64,000 nucleotides of DNA from JAGOBP01 sp964550855 (GTDB taxonomy: Bacteria; Chloroflexota; Anaerolineae; Fen-1058). Below, one piece after another: positions 7,334 to 16,000 of this stretch. A program made the translations under genes and the position numbers. Position 1 is the first letter of the stretch. Each line of letters starts with the position of its first letter. The stretch is taken from assembly GCA_964550855.1 (NCBI GenBank), contig CAZKBQ010000001.1:180735-244734 (forward strand). The letters run 5' to 3'. Under the pieces are notes generated by a model. The model did not search any database and had not been told where the DNA came from. It worked only from the letters and a program-made list of their open reading frames with translations.

Positions 7334-10300
7334 ATGAAAACCATCCGCGTGTGTCTGCCATTCCCGATCGGGTTGGCGCTGCTCTTCGGCCTGCTGTGGC
7401 TCATCAATCCGCCCCTCAGCCGCGCCGAGCCACAGGCGCAGCTCATCACCATCGAGCACACCACCCTGGAAGACTTCAACCGCGGCACCTTTGATCGGAC
7501 GGGCATGACGCGCCTGGACGATGGCGAAGTCACCCTGCTGCGCATCGGCATCGCCGGCGAGTGGATCACCGCCACCAACGCCACCGGCCTGATTCCGCGC
7601 TTCGAGCATGCCAGCCTCGCTTATCACAACTACTTATACGTCTTCGGCGGACGCACCGGCGCCGGTTCGCTGCGTTCCATTCAATACGCCGCCATCAACA
7701 CCGCCACGCACGATCTGGCAAACTGGATCACCGCCACCGCTTCACTCAACACCGCGCTTTATTCCTACACCACCGGCACGTACACCGGCGTCAAAGGCCT
7801 CGCGGCCGCCGTGCTCAACGGCCGCGTCTATCTGCTGGGCGGCGAAAACGGCGATCAAAGCCACTACTACGACACCGTCACGTTTGGCCGCCTCAACGCC
7901 GATACCGGCTCGGTGATGGCGCTGACCACCACCGCCCCGCTGCCCAGAGCGCTGTCCAACGGACAGGTGGTGGTGCTCGACAATCGCCTGTATTACCTGG
8001 GCGGACGCGGCGCGCTCAACAATCAGGGCAACGACGAAGTGTATTACGCCACGCCCGATCCGCTGACCGGCGTCATCACGGGCTGGCTCACCGCCACCGC
8101 CAGACTGCCCTACAAGACCTACGGGCACATGTCGGTAGCCACCGTCAACGGGCGGCTGTACACGCTGGCCGGAGCCAACGTCTCCACGCTCGGCGGCATC
8201 CGCGCGGACATCAACTCAGCCGTTCCGGTGTCGGCGACCGGCGACATCACCGCCTGGCTGCCCATCAACTCGCTGCCGCGCAACATCTACGGCGGCGCCG
8301 TCACGTCCTTTGGCGGACAGCTCTACGTGATCGGCGGCGCATGGGACAACATCAACCAACCGGTCAACGAGGTGCTGGCCGCGCTGGAAAACACCACCGG
8401 CAGCACCCTGACGTGGGCCACCACCAGCTACATCACCCCGGTGCGCCTGCTACACACAGCCGTCGTCAACGCCGACGGCTGGATCTACGTGGTGGGCGGC
8501 TCGCGCGGTCAGAACCAGCCCATTCAGCAGCACATGATCAACGCCGGGGCCACCACCGGCCAGTCGGGCTCCGCCTACGTCGATCAGGGTTACTACTTAG
8601 GCGAAGCCTTCGACGCCGGCAAGGATTATCCCTTGCGGCAGCTGCAATGGACGATCGATCTGCCCGATCCCGCGCTGGTCACGGCCACGCTGCGTTACCG
8701 CTACGTGCCGGCGGGCAGCAGCACCTTCACCCCGTGGACCGACTGGCTGCCGGCGCAGGCCACGCCGGGCGTCCAGACCAACACCCTGCCGCTGACGATG
8801 ACGGCCCGCTACCTGCAGTATGAGGTGTACTTTGCGCAGACCGACCCGCAGCTGTCACCCGTGCTGCAGCGTGTGGCCCTGACCTATGAAACGCCCGATC
8901 CGCCCCGTCTGACTAAGGCAGCCGAACCGGCCGGCAGCACGGTCGTGGTCCTGGGTGAACGGGTCACTTACACAATCGGCATCAGCAACCCCAACAGCCA
9001 GGTCTTTGCCCGATCGTTCATCACCGACCCGGTGCCCGATCACCTGACGTACGTGCCCGGCTCCATCTTCGCCTCGGCGGGCATTACGCCACACGATGAG
9101 CTGGCCCCTGATCTCTACTGGGAGATCGGTGCGCTGCCCGGCGGCTTCAGCGGCACGCTGGGCTATGCCGCCACCGTCAACGCCGATTCGGAAACGGGCG
9201 ATGTGATCCGGAACGCGGCCACGTTTGACAGCGACATCGTGGGCGCGCGCTCGCCGACGGTCATCCACACGGTGGGGCTGCCGTTTCGCGCCGAGGTGCA
9301 GCATGTGAGTTCAGCGCCGGGACAAACCGCCGGCCGTGTGCAGCCCGGCGATTTGATCACGTACACGCTGGACTACACCAACCCCGCCAACAGCCAGCCG
9401 CTGACCGGCGTGGTGCTGACTGACGTGCTGCCCGGGCCGTTGAGCTTCGTCAGATCGATCGGGACGCCGCCTGATCCGCAGTACGTACAACAGGGCATTT
9501 TGCGTTGGGCGCTGGGCGATCTGCAACCCGGCGTCAACGGCAGCGTGGGCTTTGTAGCACGCGTGACCACCGATACCATGCTGGCTCCCGATGGCGGCAT
9601 CATCGTCAACGTCGCGCAGCTGGGCGCGGCCGGGCAGCGGACGGCCGTGAGCGCGCCTGATGTCATCGAGATCCGTTATCGCTACGATCTCAGGTTGAGC
9701 ATCAGTGACGATCGGTATCAGGCCCAGCCCGGCGAGCTGCTCACCTACACCATTTACGTGACCAACGTCACCGCCCTGCCCGTCACCGTCACCGGCATCC
9801 AGATCAACGAGTATCTTGAACCCGGCCTGCCCGATTATCTGACGGGCGGCGTGTTGACGTGCGTAAACGGCTGCCCCGGCTGGAACTGGGTGGACGAGAT
9901 CGACGGCTCGACGATCTACTCGCACACGATCGATTCACTCGGTCCGAATCAATCGACGGCGGTGACACTGGTGGCGCAGATCTCGCCCACAGTGCGCGTC
10001 GACGCGCCTGATGTGCTGGCCGTGGGCAACTTTGCTGAAGCGTTTGCCGACGGCCAACATGGCGTGGAAAGTGATCCCACCAACCAATCGGGCGAAGACA
10101 TCACCATCGTGGCCGGCTCCGATGTGCTGGCGTCGGATTTACGGTTGGGCACGCCGCAGCCGGTGCCGGGCAAGCCGTTTAACGTGCTGGTCAACGTGAG
10201 CAACTTCGGGCTGGAGTCAACGCTCGGGCCAGACAACGCCGGCTGGTTTGGCGTGGATGTGTACGTGCGGCCGCCCGGTTCGCCGCCGCCGTACGCGCCA

Positions 10301-10645
10301 GACGATCGCTATCTGGGCGCGTGCCCCACGGCCGTGAACACCTGCGGAGCAGCCTTCCGCAGCGACTATTTCCGCTTCGTCAAAGCCTATTCGCCGCAGA
10401 GCGGCAGCGGCCTGGCGGTGGGCGAAACGTGGCCGCTGACCTACACGCTGTCCATCACGCCGGCCGGCACCTACTGGGTGTACGTTCAAGCCGATGTGTT
10501 CGGCTCCGCCTCGGCCATTACGGCCACGGGGGGCACCGCGCTGCATGGCCGGCTGATCGAAGGCAATGAAGCCAACAACATCATCGGGCCGCTGGTGATC
10601 ACGGTGGACTACCATCGGGTATATCTGCCGATCATGCGGCGGTAA
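7334..10645 (+). CDS. secreted Kelch/DUF11/CARDB adhesin-like protein with YLP tail
   Basis: 1103 residues from ATG 7334 (AGCGAGGAA upstream); longer in-frame starts exist but would precede the signal peptide. The signal peptide is about residues 1-32 (FPIGLALLFGLLWLINPPLSRA). Residues about 90-400 contain Kelch-type repeats (YLYVFGGRTGAG, RVYLLGGENG, RLYYLGGRG, RLYTLAGAN, QLYVIGGAW, WIYVVGGSRG), giving a beta-propeller. Three DUF11-like domains follow (LTKAAEPAGSTVVVLGERVTYTI, PGDLITYTLDYTNP, PGELLTYTIYVTN), then a CARDB-like domain (DLRLGTPQPVPGKPFNVLVNVSNFG). The extreme C terminus is HRVYLPIMRR, a tail shared with five other secreted proteins in this window. Last gene of the pseudopilin operon, so it may be a pilus-associated adhesin. 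Confidence 0.88.
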   Translation: MKTIRVCLPFPIGLALLFGLLWLINPPLSRAEPQAQLITIEHTTLEDFNRGTFDRTGMTRLDDGEVTLLRIGIAGEWITATNATGLIPRFEHASLAYHNYLYVFGGRTGAGSLRSIQYAAINTATHDLANWITATASLNTALYSYTTGTYTGVKGLAAAVLNGRVYLLGGENGDQSHYYDTVTFGRLNADTGSVMALTTTAPLPRALSNGQVVVLDNRLYYLGGRGALNNQGNDEVYYATPDPLTGVITGWLTATARLPYKTYGHMSVATVNGRLYTLAGANVSTLGGIRADINSAVPVSATGDITAWLPINSLPRNIYGGAVTSFGGQLYVIGGAWDNINQPVNEVLAALENTTGSTLTWATTSYITPVRLLHTAVVNADGWIYVVGGSRGQNQPIQQHMINAGATTGQSGSAYVDQGYYLGEAFDAGKDYPLRQLQWTIDLPDPALVTATLRYRYVPAGSSTFTPWTDWLPAQATPGVQTNTLPLTMTARYLQYEVYFAQTDPQLSPVLQRVALTYETPDPPRLTKAAEPAGSTVVVLGERVTYTIGISNPNSQVFARSFITDPVPDHLTYVPGSIFASAGITPHDELAPDLYWEIGALPGGFSGTLGYAATVNADSETGDVIRNAATFDSDIVGARSPTVIHTVGLPFRAEVQHVSSAPGQTAGRVQPGDLITYTLDYTNPANSQPLTGVVLTDVLPGPLSFVRSIGTPPDPQYVQQGILRWALGDLQPGVNGSVGFVARVTTDTMLAPDGGIIVNVAQLGAAGQRTAVSAPDVIEIRYRYDLRLSISDDRYQAQPGELLTYTIYVTNVTALPVTVTGIQINEYLEPGLPDYLTGGVLTCVNGCPGWNWVDEIDGSTIYSHTIDSLGPNQSTAVTLVAQISPTVRVDAPDVLAVGNFAEAFADGQHGVESDPTNQSGEDITIVAGSDVLASDLRLGTPQPVPGKPFNVLVNVSNFGLESTLGPDNAGWFGVDVYVRPPGSPPPYAPDDRYLGACPTAVNTCGAAFRSDYFRFVKAYSPQSGSGLAVGETWPLTYTLSITPAGTYWVYVQADVFGSASAITATGGTALHGRLIEGNEANNIIGPLVITVDYHRVYLPIMRR

Positions 10646-10657
10646 ATGCGGCGCGTG

Positions 10658-10666
10658 TGCTATAAT
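10658..10666 (+). promoter_or_regulatory. extended -10 promoter (TGCTATAAT) of the DUF2085 gene
   Basis: TGC followed by TATAAT at 10661-10666. Predicted transcription start is about 10673 and the ATG is at 10694. It favours the 10694 start over the ATG at 10646, which abuts the previous stop and lies upstream of the promoter. Confidence 0.65.
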
Positions 10667-10693
10667 GTGGGCGCTCTCCTCACGAGATGCCCT

Positions 10694-11515
10694 ATGCGAT
10701 CAGACCCACCCAACTCGGATCAAACCGCCGACAATCTGCCCACAGCGCGCCTGGCGCAGCTGCCTCGGGCATTATTCACCGGCGGATTGTTGTCCATCAT
10801 CGGCCTGTTTCTGACCGCGCCGCCGGACAGCTGGCTGGGCAAGGCCAGAGTCATCGGCTACGCGCTGTGCCATCAGATCCCGGAACGGTCGTTCTTCGCG
10901 CACGATCATCAATATCCGCTGTGCGCGCGCTGTACGGGGATGTATTTAGGGCTGGTGACGGGCTTCCTGTTTCTGATTGTGCGCCGGCGCGTCAAGGCGG
11001 CGCGCCTGCCGCCCGCGCCCATCGCGGCGACGCTGGTGGTGTTCATCGTCCTCATGGGCATCGACGGGGTCAACTCCACCCTTTCGATCTTCCCGAACGC
11101 GCCGCAGCTGTATCACACCACCAATGTGCACCGCCTCATCACCGGCCTGTTGTATGGACTGGCGATCAGCGCGCTGTTTCCGCCGTTTTTTAACGGCGCG
11201 ATCTGGCGGCAGCCCAGCGGCGAGCAGACCATCAAGAACTGGCGCGAACTGTTGGCGATGTTGGTCTTTGCCGGCGTGGAAGCGGCGCTGGTGCTCACCC
11301 AGGCCGATTACCTGCTCCTGCCCGTCACGGTGCTCACCATCGGCGGCGCGCTGCTGCTGCTGTCGCTCCTCAACTCCATCATCTGGCTCAGCACGCGGCG
11401 GCTGGAAAACGTGCTGACCGGTTGGCGGCAGCTGGTCTTTCCACTGGTCTTCGGGCTGGCCTTGGCGCTGATCGAGATCACGGCGCTGGACGCGCTGCGC
11501 GCCCAGCTGACGTGA
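10694..11515 (+). CDS. DUF2085 family integral membrane protein
   Basis: 273 residues. The DUF2085 core is clear: YALCHQIPERSFF, then HQYPLCARCTGMYLG, with two conserved Cys-containing motifs of unknown role. Five or six membrane helices are visible (GLLSIIGLFLTA, LVTGFLFLIV, ATLVVFIVLMG, LITGLLYGLAISALF, ELLAMLVFAGVEAALVL, VLTIGGALLLLSLL). An upstream in-frame ATG at 10646 would add 16 residues, but it precedes the probable promoter. The function of the family is not known to me; the CHQIP/CARCTG motifs suggest metal or thiol chemistry at the membrane face. Stands alone between the adhesin operon and a small membrane protein. Confidence 0.9.
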   Translation: MRSDPPNSDQTADNLPTARLAQLPRALFTGGLLSIIGLFLTAPPDSWLGKARVIGYALCHQIPERSFFAHDHQYPLCARCTGMYLGLVTGFLFLIVRRRVKAARLPPAPIAATLVVFIVLMGIDGVNSTLSIFPNAPQLYHTTNVHRLITGLLYGLAISALFPPFFNGAIWRQPSGEQTIKNWRELLAMLVFAGVEAALVLTQADYLLLPVTVLTIGGALLLLSLLNSIIWLSTRRLENVLTGWRQLVFPLVFGLALALIEITALDALRAQLT

Positions 11516-11568
11516 ACGGGCCGCGGCGGCAGACACACACTTGTAACGCAAATCCGACCGGTTTCCGA

Positions 11569-11597
11569 TTGCATTGCGATCGACTTCCGACTACAAT
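11569..11597 (+). promoter_or_regulatory. sigma-70-type promoter TTGCAT-N17-TACAAT
   Basis: -35 TTGCAT at 11569-11574, 17-bp spacer, -10 TACAAT at 11592-11597, about 30 bp before the start of the small membrane protein. Confidence 0.6.
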
Positions 11598-11628
11598 AAG
11601 GCATCCCATTCGAGCCAGGAGGCAAACC

Positions 11629-12063
11629 ATGCAAGGCGGACAAATGCAGTTCAAGATCGACAAGACCAATTTGATCAAGGCCGGGACGATTCCCGTCATC
11701 GCCGCCGCGATCGGCGGGGCGCTGTGGTTGCTGGGATTCTTGGGCGGGCTGCTCGGCATTTTGTTCTGGGTGGTGGCAGCGTTCGCCGGTTACTGGTACG
11801 TCAATCTCGTTCTCAAAGAAGCGATCAAGCCCACCATCGTCGAGGTAGCCATCAACGGCGCGATTCTGGGCGCGGTCGTCGGTCTGGTGTATGCGGTCGT
11901 CGCATGGATCGCCATCAGCATCCGCTTCAGCGGCTTGTTTGGGCTGGGCTTCGGCTGGGGGTTGGGCGATGTGATCGGCAATCTGGTCCAGGGCGCCATC
12001 GGCGGGGCCATCGGCGCGGCAGGCTGGTATGCCTACAAGACCGGCATGATCAAGACCGGCTAA
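11629..12063 (+). CDS. small integral membrane protein of unknown function
   Basis: 144 residues; a strong AGGAGG (11617-11622) fixes the ATG at 11629. A short charged N terminus (MQFKIDKTNLIKAG) is followed by four hydrophobic Gly/Ala/Ile-rich helices (IPVIAAAIGGALWLLGFLGGLLGILFWVVAAFAGYWYV, AINGAILGAVVGLVYAVVAWIAISI, LFGLGFGWGLGDVIGNLVQGAIGGAIGAAGW). Gly-rich packing of this kind is common in uncharacterised small membrane proteins. I do not recognise a family. It has its own promoter and terminator, so it is monocistronic. Confidence 0.82.
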   Translation: MQGGQMQFKIDKTNLIKAGTIPVIAAAIGGALWLLGFLGGLLGILFWVVAAFAGYWYVNLVLKEAIKPTIVEVAINGAILGAVVGLVYAVVAWIAISIRFSGLFGLGFGWGLGDVIGNLVQGAIGGAIGAAGWYAYKTGMIKTG

Positions 12064-12089
12064 GATCAAACGCACATCGTGCAGCACAC

Positions 12090-12120
12090 AGCCCGATCAG
12101 ATCGATCGGGCTGTTTTGTT
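12090..12120 (+). terminator. rho-independent terminator after the small membrane protein gene
   Basis: 9-bp perfect stem AGCCCGATC/GATCGGGCT (12090-12098 and 12104-12112), 5-nt loop, followed by GTTTTGTT. Confidence 0.88.
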
Positions 12121-12121
12121 G

Positions 12122-12130
12122 TGATACAAT
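12122..12130 (+). promoter_or_regulatory. extended -10 promoter (TGATACAAT) of uvrC, near-leaderless
   Basis: TGA plus TACAAT at 12125-12130; only 9 nt separate the box from the uvrC ATG at 12140, so the predicted leader is about 3 nt. No Shine-Dalgarno sequence is present, as expected for a leaderless message. Confidence 0.6.
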
Positions 12131-12139
12131 TTCTTCGCC

Positions 12140-13999
12140 ATGCCCACCGAGAAAGTCGCCGAAAAACTCAAGACGCTGCCGGCCAAACCCGGCGTCTATC
12201 AGTACTTCGACGCCAACGGCCGAATCATCTACGTCGGCAAAGCCGTCAACCTGCGCAACCGCGTCCGATCGTACTTTCACGCCTCGGTGGATTCCACCAA
12301 GACCGAGCGCCTCGTCGCCGAGATCGCCGATCTGGAGTGGATCATCACCGACACCGAACTGGAAGCGCTGCTGCTCGAATCGAACCTGATCAAGCGCCAC
12401 AAGCCGCGTTTTAACATCCGTCTCAAAGACGACAAGCGCTATCCCTACATCAAGGTTGAGTGGCAGAACGACTATCCCAAAGTGCTGTCGGTGCGCAAGA
12501 TGGCGCAGGACGGCGCGCGCTACTTCGGGCCGTTCACCAATGCGGGCGCGGTCTATCAGACGCTGGATACGCTGCGCCGCGCCTTCCCGTATCTCACCTG
12601 TGATCGCGAGATCACCGGTCATGATAAGCGCGCCTGCTTATACTTTGACATCAAGCTGTGCAATGCGCCCTGCATTGGCGCGGTGACAAAGGCGCAGTAC
12701 CGCGACACGATCGATCAACTCTGCCGCGTCCTGGAAGGCCGGACCGACGGCATCCTGACCGATCTGGAGCGCCGGATGACCGCCGCCGCCGAAGCCATGC
12801 AGTTCGAGCAGGCCGCGCTGTATCGCGATCAGTGGAAGGCGCTGCGCCACATCGTCGAGCGGCAGAAGATCATCTCCACCACCACGCAGGATCAGGACGT
12901 GCTGGCCTTTGCCCGCACCAACGGCGACGCCTGCGTGCAGGTCTTCCTCATTCGCCAGGGCAAGCTGATCGGGCGCGAGTATTTCGTCCTCGAAGGCGCG
13001 GAGGACGAGGACGTGCACAACGTCATGGCCGAATTCCTCACGCAGTTTTACGCCGAGGCGGCTTACGTCCCGCCCGAAGTGCTGCTGCCGGTGGAGATCG
13101 ACGTGCAGGAGTCGGACATCATCGCGCAGTTCCTCAAGCAGAAGCGCGGCGCGCAGGTGCAGCTCACCGTGCCCAACACCGGTCAGGGCGCGGAGCTGGT
13201 GAAGCTGGCGACGGACAATGCGGTGGAAACGCTGGCCGCGCTGCGCGCGCAGTGGGCGGCCGATTCGCATCGCAACGAGCAGGCGCTCAAGGAAGTGGCC
13301 GATGCGCTGGGGCTGGCCGGCGCGCCCGCCCGCATCGAGTGCTTCGACATCAGCAACACGCAGGGTACCAACACCGTGGCGTCGATGGTGGTCTTCGTCA
13401 ACGGTCTCGCGCGCAAGAGCGATTACCGCAAGTTCAACATCAAGACGGTGGACGGGCCGAACGATTTTGAATCGATGCGCGAGGCGCTGACGCGCCGCTT
13501 CCGCCGCTACTTCGACGCGAAGGCGGCCGAGCGAATGCCCGGCCAGAAGGTCGATCCCTCATTCTCAGTGCTGCCCGATCTGCTGATCATCGACGGCGGC
13601 AAGGGACAGCTGGGCGTGGCCGTGGAGGTGCTGCAATCACTCGATCTGTTTGGACAGGTGCCGGTGTGCGGGCTGGCGAAGCAGCAAGAAGAGATTTTTC
13701 TACCCGGCCGACCCGGTTCGATTCTGCTGCCGCGCAGTTCTCAGGGCCTGTTTCTGGTGCAGCGCGTGCGCGACGAAGCACACCGCTTCGCCATCACCGC
13801 ACACCGCGCCAAACGTGCCAAAACCGGCATCGCCTCACAGCTCGACGAGATCCCCGGCGTCGGCCCCACGCGGCGGCGCGCGCTGCTCAAACACTTCGGC
13901 TCGCTGGACGGCATCCGCGAAGCGTCCGTCGACGCCCTGACCGAAGTCAAAGGCATTCCGCGCGAAGTCGCCGTTGCGATCAAAGAGCACCTGGGCTAA
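12140..13999 (+). CDS. uvrC: excinuclease ABC subunit C
   Basis: 619 residues, the usual full length. UvrC makes the two incisions on either side of a DNA lesion after UvrA/UvrB recognition. Domains in order: N-terminal GIY-YIG nuclease (about 13-95; GVYQYF...IIYVGKAVNLRNRVRSYF), a Cys-containing segment (LTCDREITGHDKRACLYFDIKLCNAPCIG), a UVR/UvrB-binding helix pair (about 205-240), the RNase H-like UvrC nuclease domain (IECFDISNTQGTNTVASMVVF and LLIIDGGKGQLGVA with the expected Asp residues), and C-terminal helix-hairpin-helix motifs (LDEIPGVGPTRRRALLKHFGSLDGIREASVDALTEV). Intact and likely functional. Monocistronic with its own promoter. Confidence 0.98.
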   Translation: MPTEKVAEKLKTLPAKPGVYQYFDANGRIIYVGKAVNLRNRVRSYFHASVDSTKTERLVAEIADLEWIITDTELEALLLESNLIKRHKPRFNIRLKDDKRYPYIKVEWQNDYPKVLSVRKMAQDGARYFGPFTNAGAVYQTLDTLRRAFPYLTCDREITGHDKRACLYFDIKLCNAPCIGAVTKAQYRDTIDQLCRVLEGRTDGILTDLERRMTAAAEAMQFEQAALYRDQWKALRHIVERQKIISTTTQDQDVLAFARTNGDACVQVFLIRQGKLIGREYFVLEGAEDEDVHNVMAEFLTQFYAEAAYVPPEVLLPVEIDVQESDIIAQFLKQKRGAQVQLTVPNTGQGAELVKLATDNAVETLAALRAQWAADSHRNEQALKEVADALGLAGAPARIECFDISNTQGTNTVASMVVFVNGLARKSDYRKFNIKTVDGPNDFESMREALTRRFRRYFDAKAAERMPGQKVDPSFSVLPDLLIIDGGKGQLGVAVEVLQSLDLFGQVPVCGLAKQQEEIFLPGRPGSILLPRSSQGLFLVQRVRDEAHRFAITAHRAKRAKTGIASQLDEIPGVGPTRRRALLKHFGSLDGIREASVDALTEVKGIPREVAVAIKEHLG

Positions 14000-14029
14000 A
14001 CAAAAAGAGCGCCCCACCCCGGAGCGCCC

Positions 14030-14071
14030 TTACTCATTACTCATTACTCATTACTCATTACTCATTACTCA
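14030..14071. repeat. heptanucleotide tandem repeat, six perfect copies of TTACTCA
   Basis: Six uninterrupted copies (42 bp) fill most of the gap between the convergent uvrC and receiver genes. The last copy supplies the TGA stop of the minus-strand receiver gene (TCA at 14069-14071). Confidence 0.95.
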
Positions 14072-14461
14072 CGGCACATCCGGCAGGTCGATACCCAACA
14101 CCCGCCCCAGACCTGCTTGCAGTTCATCGGGCATAATCGGCTTGGTCCAATACTCGGTGATGCCAATCTCCCGCGCCTTGCGCTTGGAAGCCGGATCGCT
14201 CAGCGCCGACAGCACCACGATCTTTACCCCGTCATAGCGCGGCTCGGCGCGCACGCGGCGCGCAAACTCAAAACCGTCCATCTCCGGCATCATCAAGTCC
14301 AACAACACCAGGTCCGGCTCAAACTTCTCCACCTGCGCCAGCGCTTCGGCGCCGTCAACGGCGCCGGCCAGCTGCCATTCCTCCTGTTGAATCTTCATGA
14401 TCAACCGCAGCATCATGCTCAAACTATTGTCGTCTTCCACCACCAGAATGCGCCGGGTCAT
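14069..14461 (-). CDS. stand-alone CheY-like response regulator receiver
   Basis: 130 residues, a single receiver domain without an output domain. The acidic pocket is E9-D10-D11, the phospho-acceptor is D55 (LVLLDLMMPEMDG), the switch Ser is S85 (VVLSA), and the conserved Lys is K107 (YWTKPI). All residues needed for phosphotransfer are present. No histidine kinase is adjacent, so it is an orphan single-domain regulator, either in a phosphorelay or acting by protein contact. The stop codon lies inside the TTACTCA tandem repeat, so changes in copy number could alter the C-terminal end only if the frame shifted upstream of it. Confidence 0.95.
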   Translation of the reverse strand: MTRRILVVEDDNSLSMMLRLIMKIQQEEWQLAGAVDGAEALAQVEKFEPDLVLLDLMMPEMDGFEFARRVRAEPRYDGVKIVVLSALSDPASKRKAREIGITEYWTKPIMPDELQAGLGRVLGIDLPDVP

Positions 14462-14504
14462 GTCAACCTCGCTTGTGCGGTTTGCCGGAATGAACTACCC
14501 TTGC

Positions 14505-14534
14505 ATTATAGGCGATTTTCCCGCAAAATCACAA
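14505..14534 (-). promoter_or_regulatory. promoter of the receiver gene, TTGTGA-N18-TATAAT
   Basis: On the minus strand: -35 TTGTGA (14529-14534), 18-bp spacer, -10 TATAAT (14505-14510), 44 bp before the ATG. Confidence 0.6.
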
Positions 14535-14538
14535 CCGA

Positions 14539-15894
14539 TCACAGCTGACCCGCCGTGTCCCAGTGCGCCAGCCGCCGTTGATACGCCGGATCGGCGTAGC
14601 GTTTCAAATCGAAAGCGGCCGCATAATCGGGCAGCGCCGCGCCGCTGACGTGCGCGGCCGTCAACTCACCCACCGCCGCCGCCGCCATCAACCCATAACC
14701 CGACACCGCCCCGCACACAAACGCGCCCTCGATCGGCAGCGGGCACGCCAACGGCCGGTTCTCCTGCGTCTTCGTGTAATAGCCACCGTCGTACAGGGCC
14801 ACCGGCACCTTGCCAAAATACGCGCTCAACCCCGGCAGCATCGTCGCCATGCCGCGCAGCACCACCTCAGGGTAAAACTCGTCCAATGGCGGCGGCACGC
14901 GCACCTGAGCCGGCGCCACGTGATAGGCCCACAGCAGCAGCACGATGTTGCTGTCGCCGCCGCCCTCCGGCCGCGCGTGCACCCCGCCGGGAAATTCATT
15001 CAGCAGCCAGCGGGTGTCCTCGCTCTGCGCCAGATCCGATCGTTCTTCTTCGCTCCACGGCAGATACTGCGGATCAGTCCAGATCAACAGCGGCGCGTCG
15101 CGCGGCACGATGTTCAAGTAGTCCTTGATGGCGACCTTGAGATGCAGTTCATTGAACACGGGCAAATCGACGTTGATCAAACGGGCCACGTCCTTCACGA
15201 ACGGGCCGGCGGCGTTTACAAAAGCACGGGTGCTGATCTCAAGTCCGGATTTCAGGCGGATCTTCTCCACCCGATCGGCCTTCACCTCCACCCCGGTCAC
15301 CCGGTCCTCAATCACCGTTGCGCCGCATTGCTTCGCCTGCTCCAGCAGATACATGCCCAGCTGCTGGCCGCTGAACCACCCGCAGCGGCGCGGATGCAGG
15401 GCCGCCACCACAGCCGCGTTGACGTACGGAAACCGTTGGGCCAGCACCGACCGATCGAGCACCAGATCAGCCCCGGCGGGTTGGCCTTCGAAAACGTGCG
15501 GACTGATTGGCGCATACTCACTTGATCGATCGACATGCTCGCGCACCTCGCCCGCGCCCAGCTGCGACACGGCCTGCGCCGCCTGCCGAAAGTGATCGAC
15601 GCGGCCGGCATCCGCCGTAAAGTACACATAGCCGCGCCGATTGAGCAAAAAGCGATTGCCGCTTTCGCGCGCCCAACGCTCCAGCCAGTCGATGCTGCGA
15701 TTCATCAATTGCACCATCGCCTCGTCCGGCCACCAGTTGCGATATGCCTCCGTGGACTTGTCGCTGGTCAGCGACAGCGGCGGACGCTCGTCGACGACGA
15801 CGACATTCTTGACCCCGTGTTGCACGGCCAGATGATAGGCCGTGGCGATGCCGGCGATGCCGGCTCCGCAGATGACGACTTCGGCAGTGGTCAT
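14539..15894 (-). CDS. FAD-dependent oxidoreductase, DAO family
   Basis: 451 residues from ATG 15894. The start was chosen because the FAD-binding GxGxxG motif (VVICGAGIAGIATAYHLA) then begins at about residue 5, as usual. A second FAD contact is VVVDERPPLSLTSDKST. The middle holds substrate-binding sheets, and the C terminus has the G-rich FAD-contact ENRPLACPLPIEGAFVCGAVSGYGLMAAAAVGELTAA. The family oxidises amine groups of amino or imino acids (glycine, sarcosine, D-amino acid or dimethylglycine oxidases and dehydrogenases). The exact substrate cannot be told. It lies divergent from the CASTOR/POLLUX-like channel gene, with the two promoters sharing the gap. Confidence 0.9.
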   Translation of the reverse strand: MTTAEVVICGAGIAGIATAYHLAVQHGVKNVVVVDERPPLSLTSDKSTEAYRNWWPDEAMVQLMNRSIDWLERWARESGNRFLLNRRGYVYFTADAGRVDHFRQAAQAVSQLGAGEVREHVDRSSEYAPISPHVFEGQPAGADLVLDRSVLAQRFPYVNAAVVAALHPRRCGWFSGQQLGMYLLEQAKQCGATVIEDRVTGVEVKADRVEKIRLKSGLEISTRAFVNAAGPFVKDVARLINVDLPVFNELHLKVAIKDYLNIVPRDAPLLIWTDPQYLPWSEEERSDLAQSEDTRWLLNEFPGGVHARPEGGGDSNIVLLLWAYHVAPAQVRVPPPLDEFYPEVVLRGMATMLPGLSAYFGKVPVALYDGGYYTKTQENRPLACPLPIEGAFVCGAVSGYGLMAAAAVGELTAAHVSGAALPDYAAAFDLKRYADPAYQRRLAHWDTAGQL

Positions 15895-15931
15895 GCGCAG
15901 CCTCGCACTGTTGGAATCAATCTCGAGCGCG

Positions 15932-15937
15932 ATTATA
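15932..15937 (-). promoter_or_regulatory. -10 box of the FAD oxidoreductase gene
   Basis: TATAAT on the minus strand, 37 bp upstream of the ATG. It overlaps the region used by the divergent promoter at 15944-15971. No matching -35 was seen. Confidence 0.5.
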
Positions 15938-15943
15938 CCTTTT

Positions 15944-15971
15944 TTGACAGCCATCGGCTTTAAGGTATGAT
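15944..15971 (+). promoter_or_regulatory. promoter TTGACA-N16-TATGAT of the channel gene
   Basis: -35 TTGACA at 15944-15949, 16-bp spacer, -10 TATGAT at 15966-15971, followed by AGGAG about 10 bp before the ATG at 16001. Confidence 0.7.
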
Positions 15972-16000
15972 CGGCGCACTTCACGACCAAGGAGTGCCAC

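Noticed and set aside
14005..14030. Terminator just after uvrC
   Set aside because: GAGCGCC occurs twice as a direct repeat, not an inverted one, so no stable stem forms.
14030..14071. CRISPR-like array
   Set aside because: The unit is 7 bp without spacers; it is a simple tandem repeat.
13974..14237. Frames with repeated THYSLLI
   Set aside because: They only translate the TTACTCA tandem repeat.
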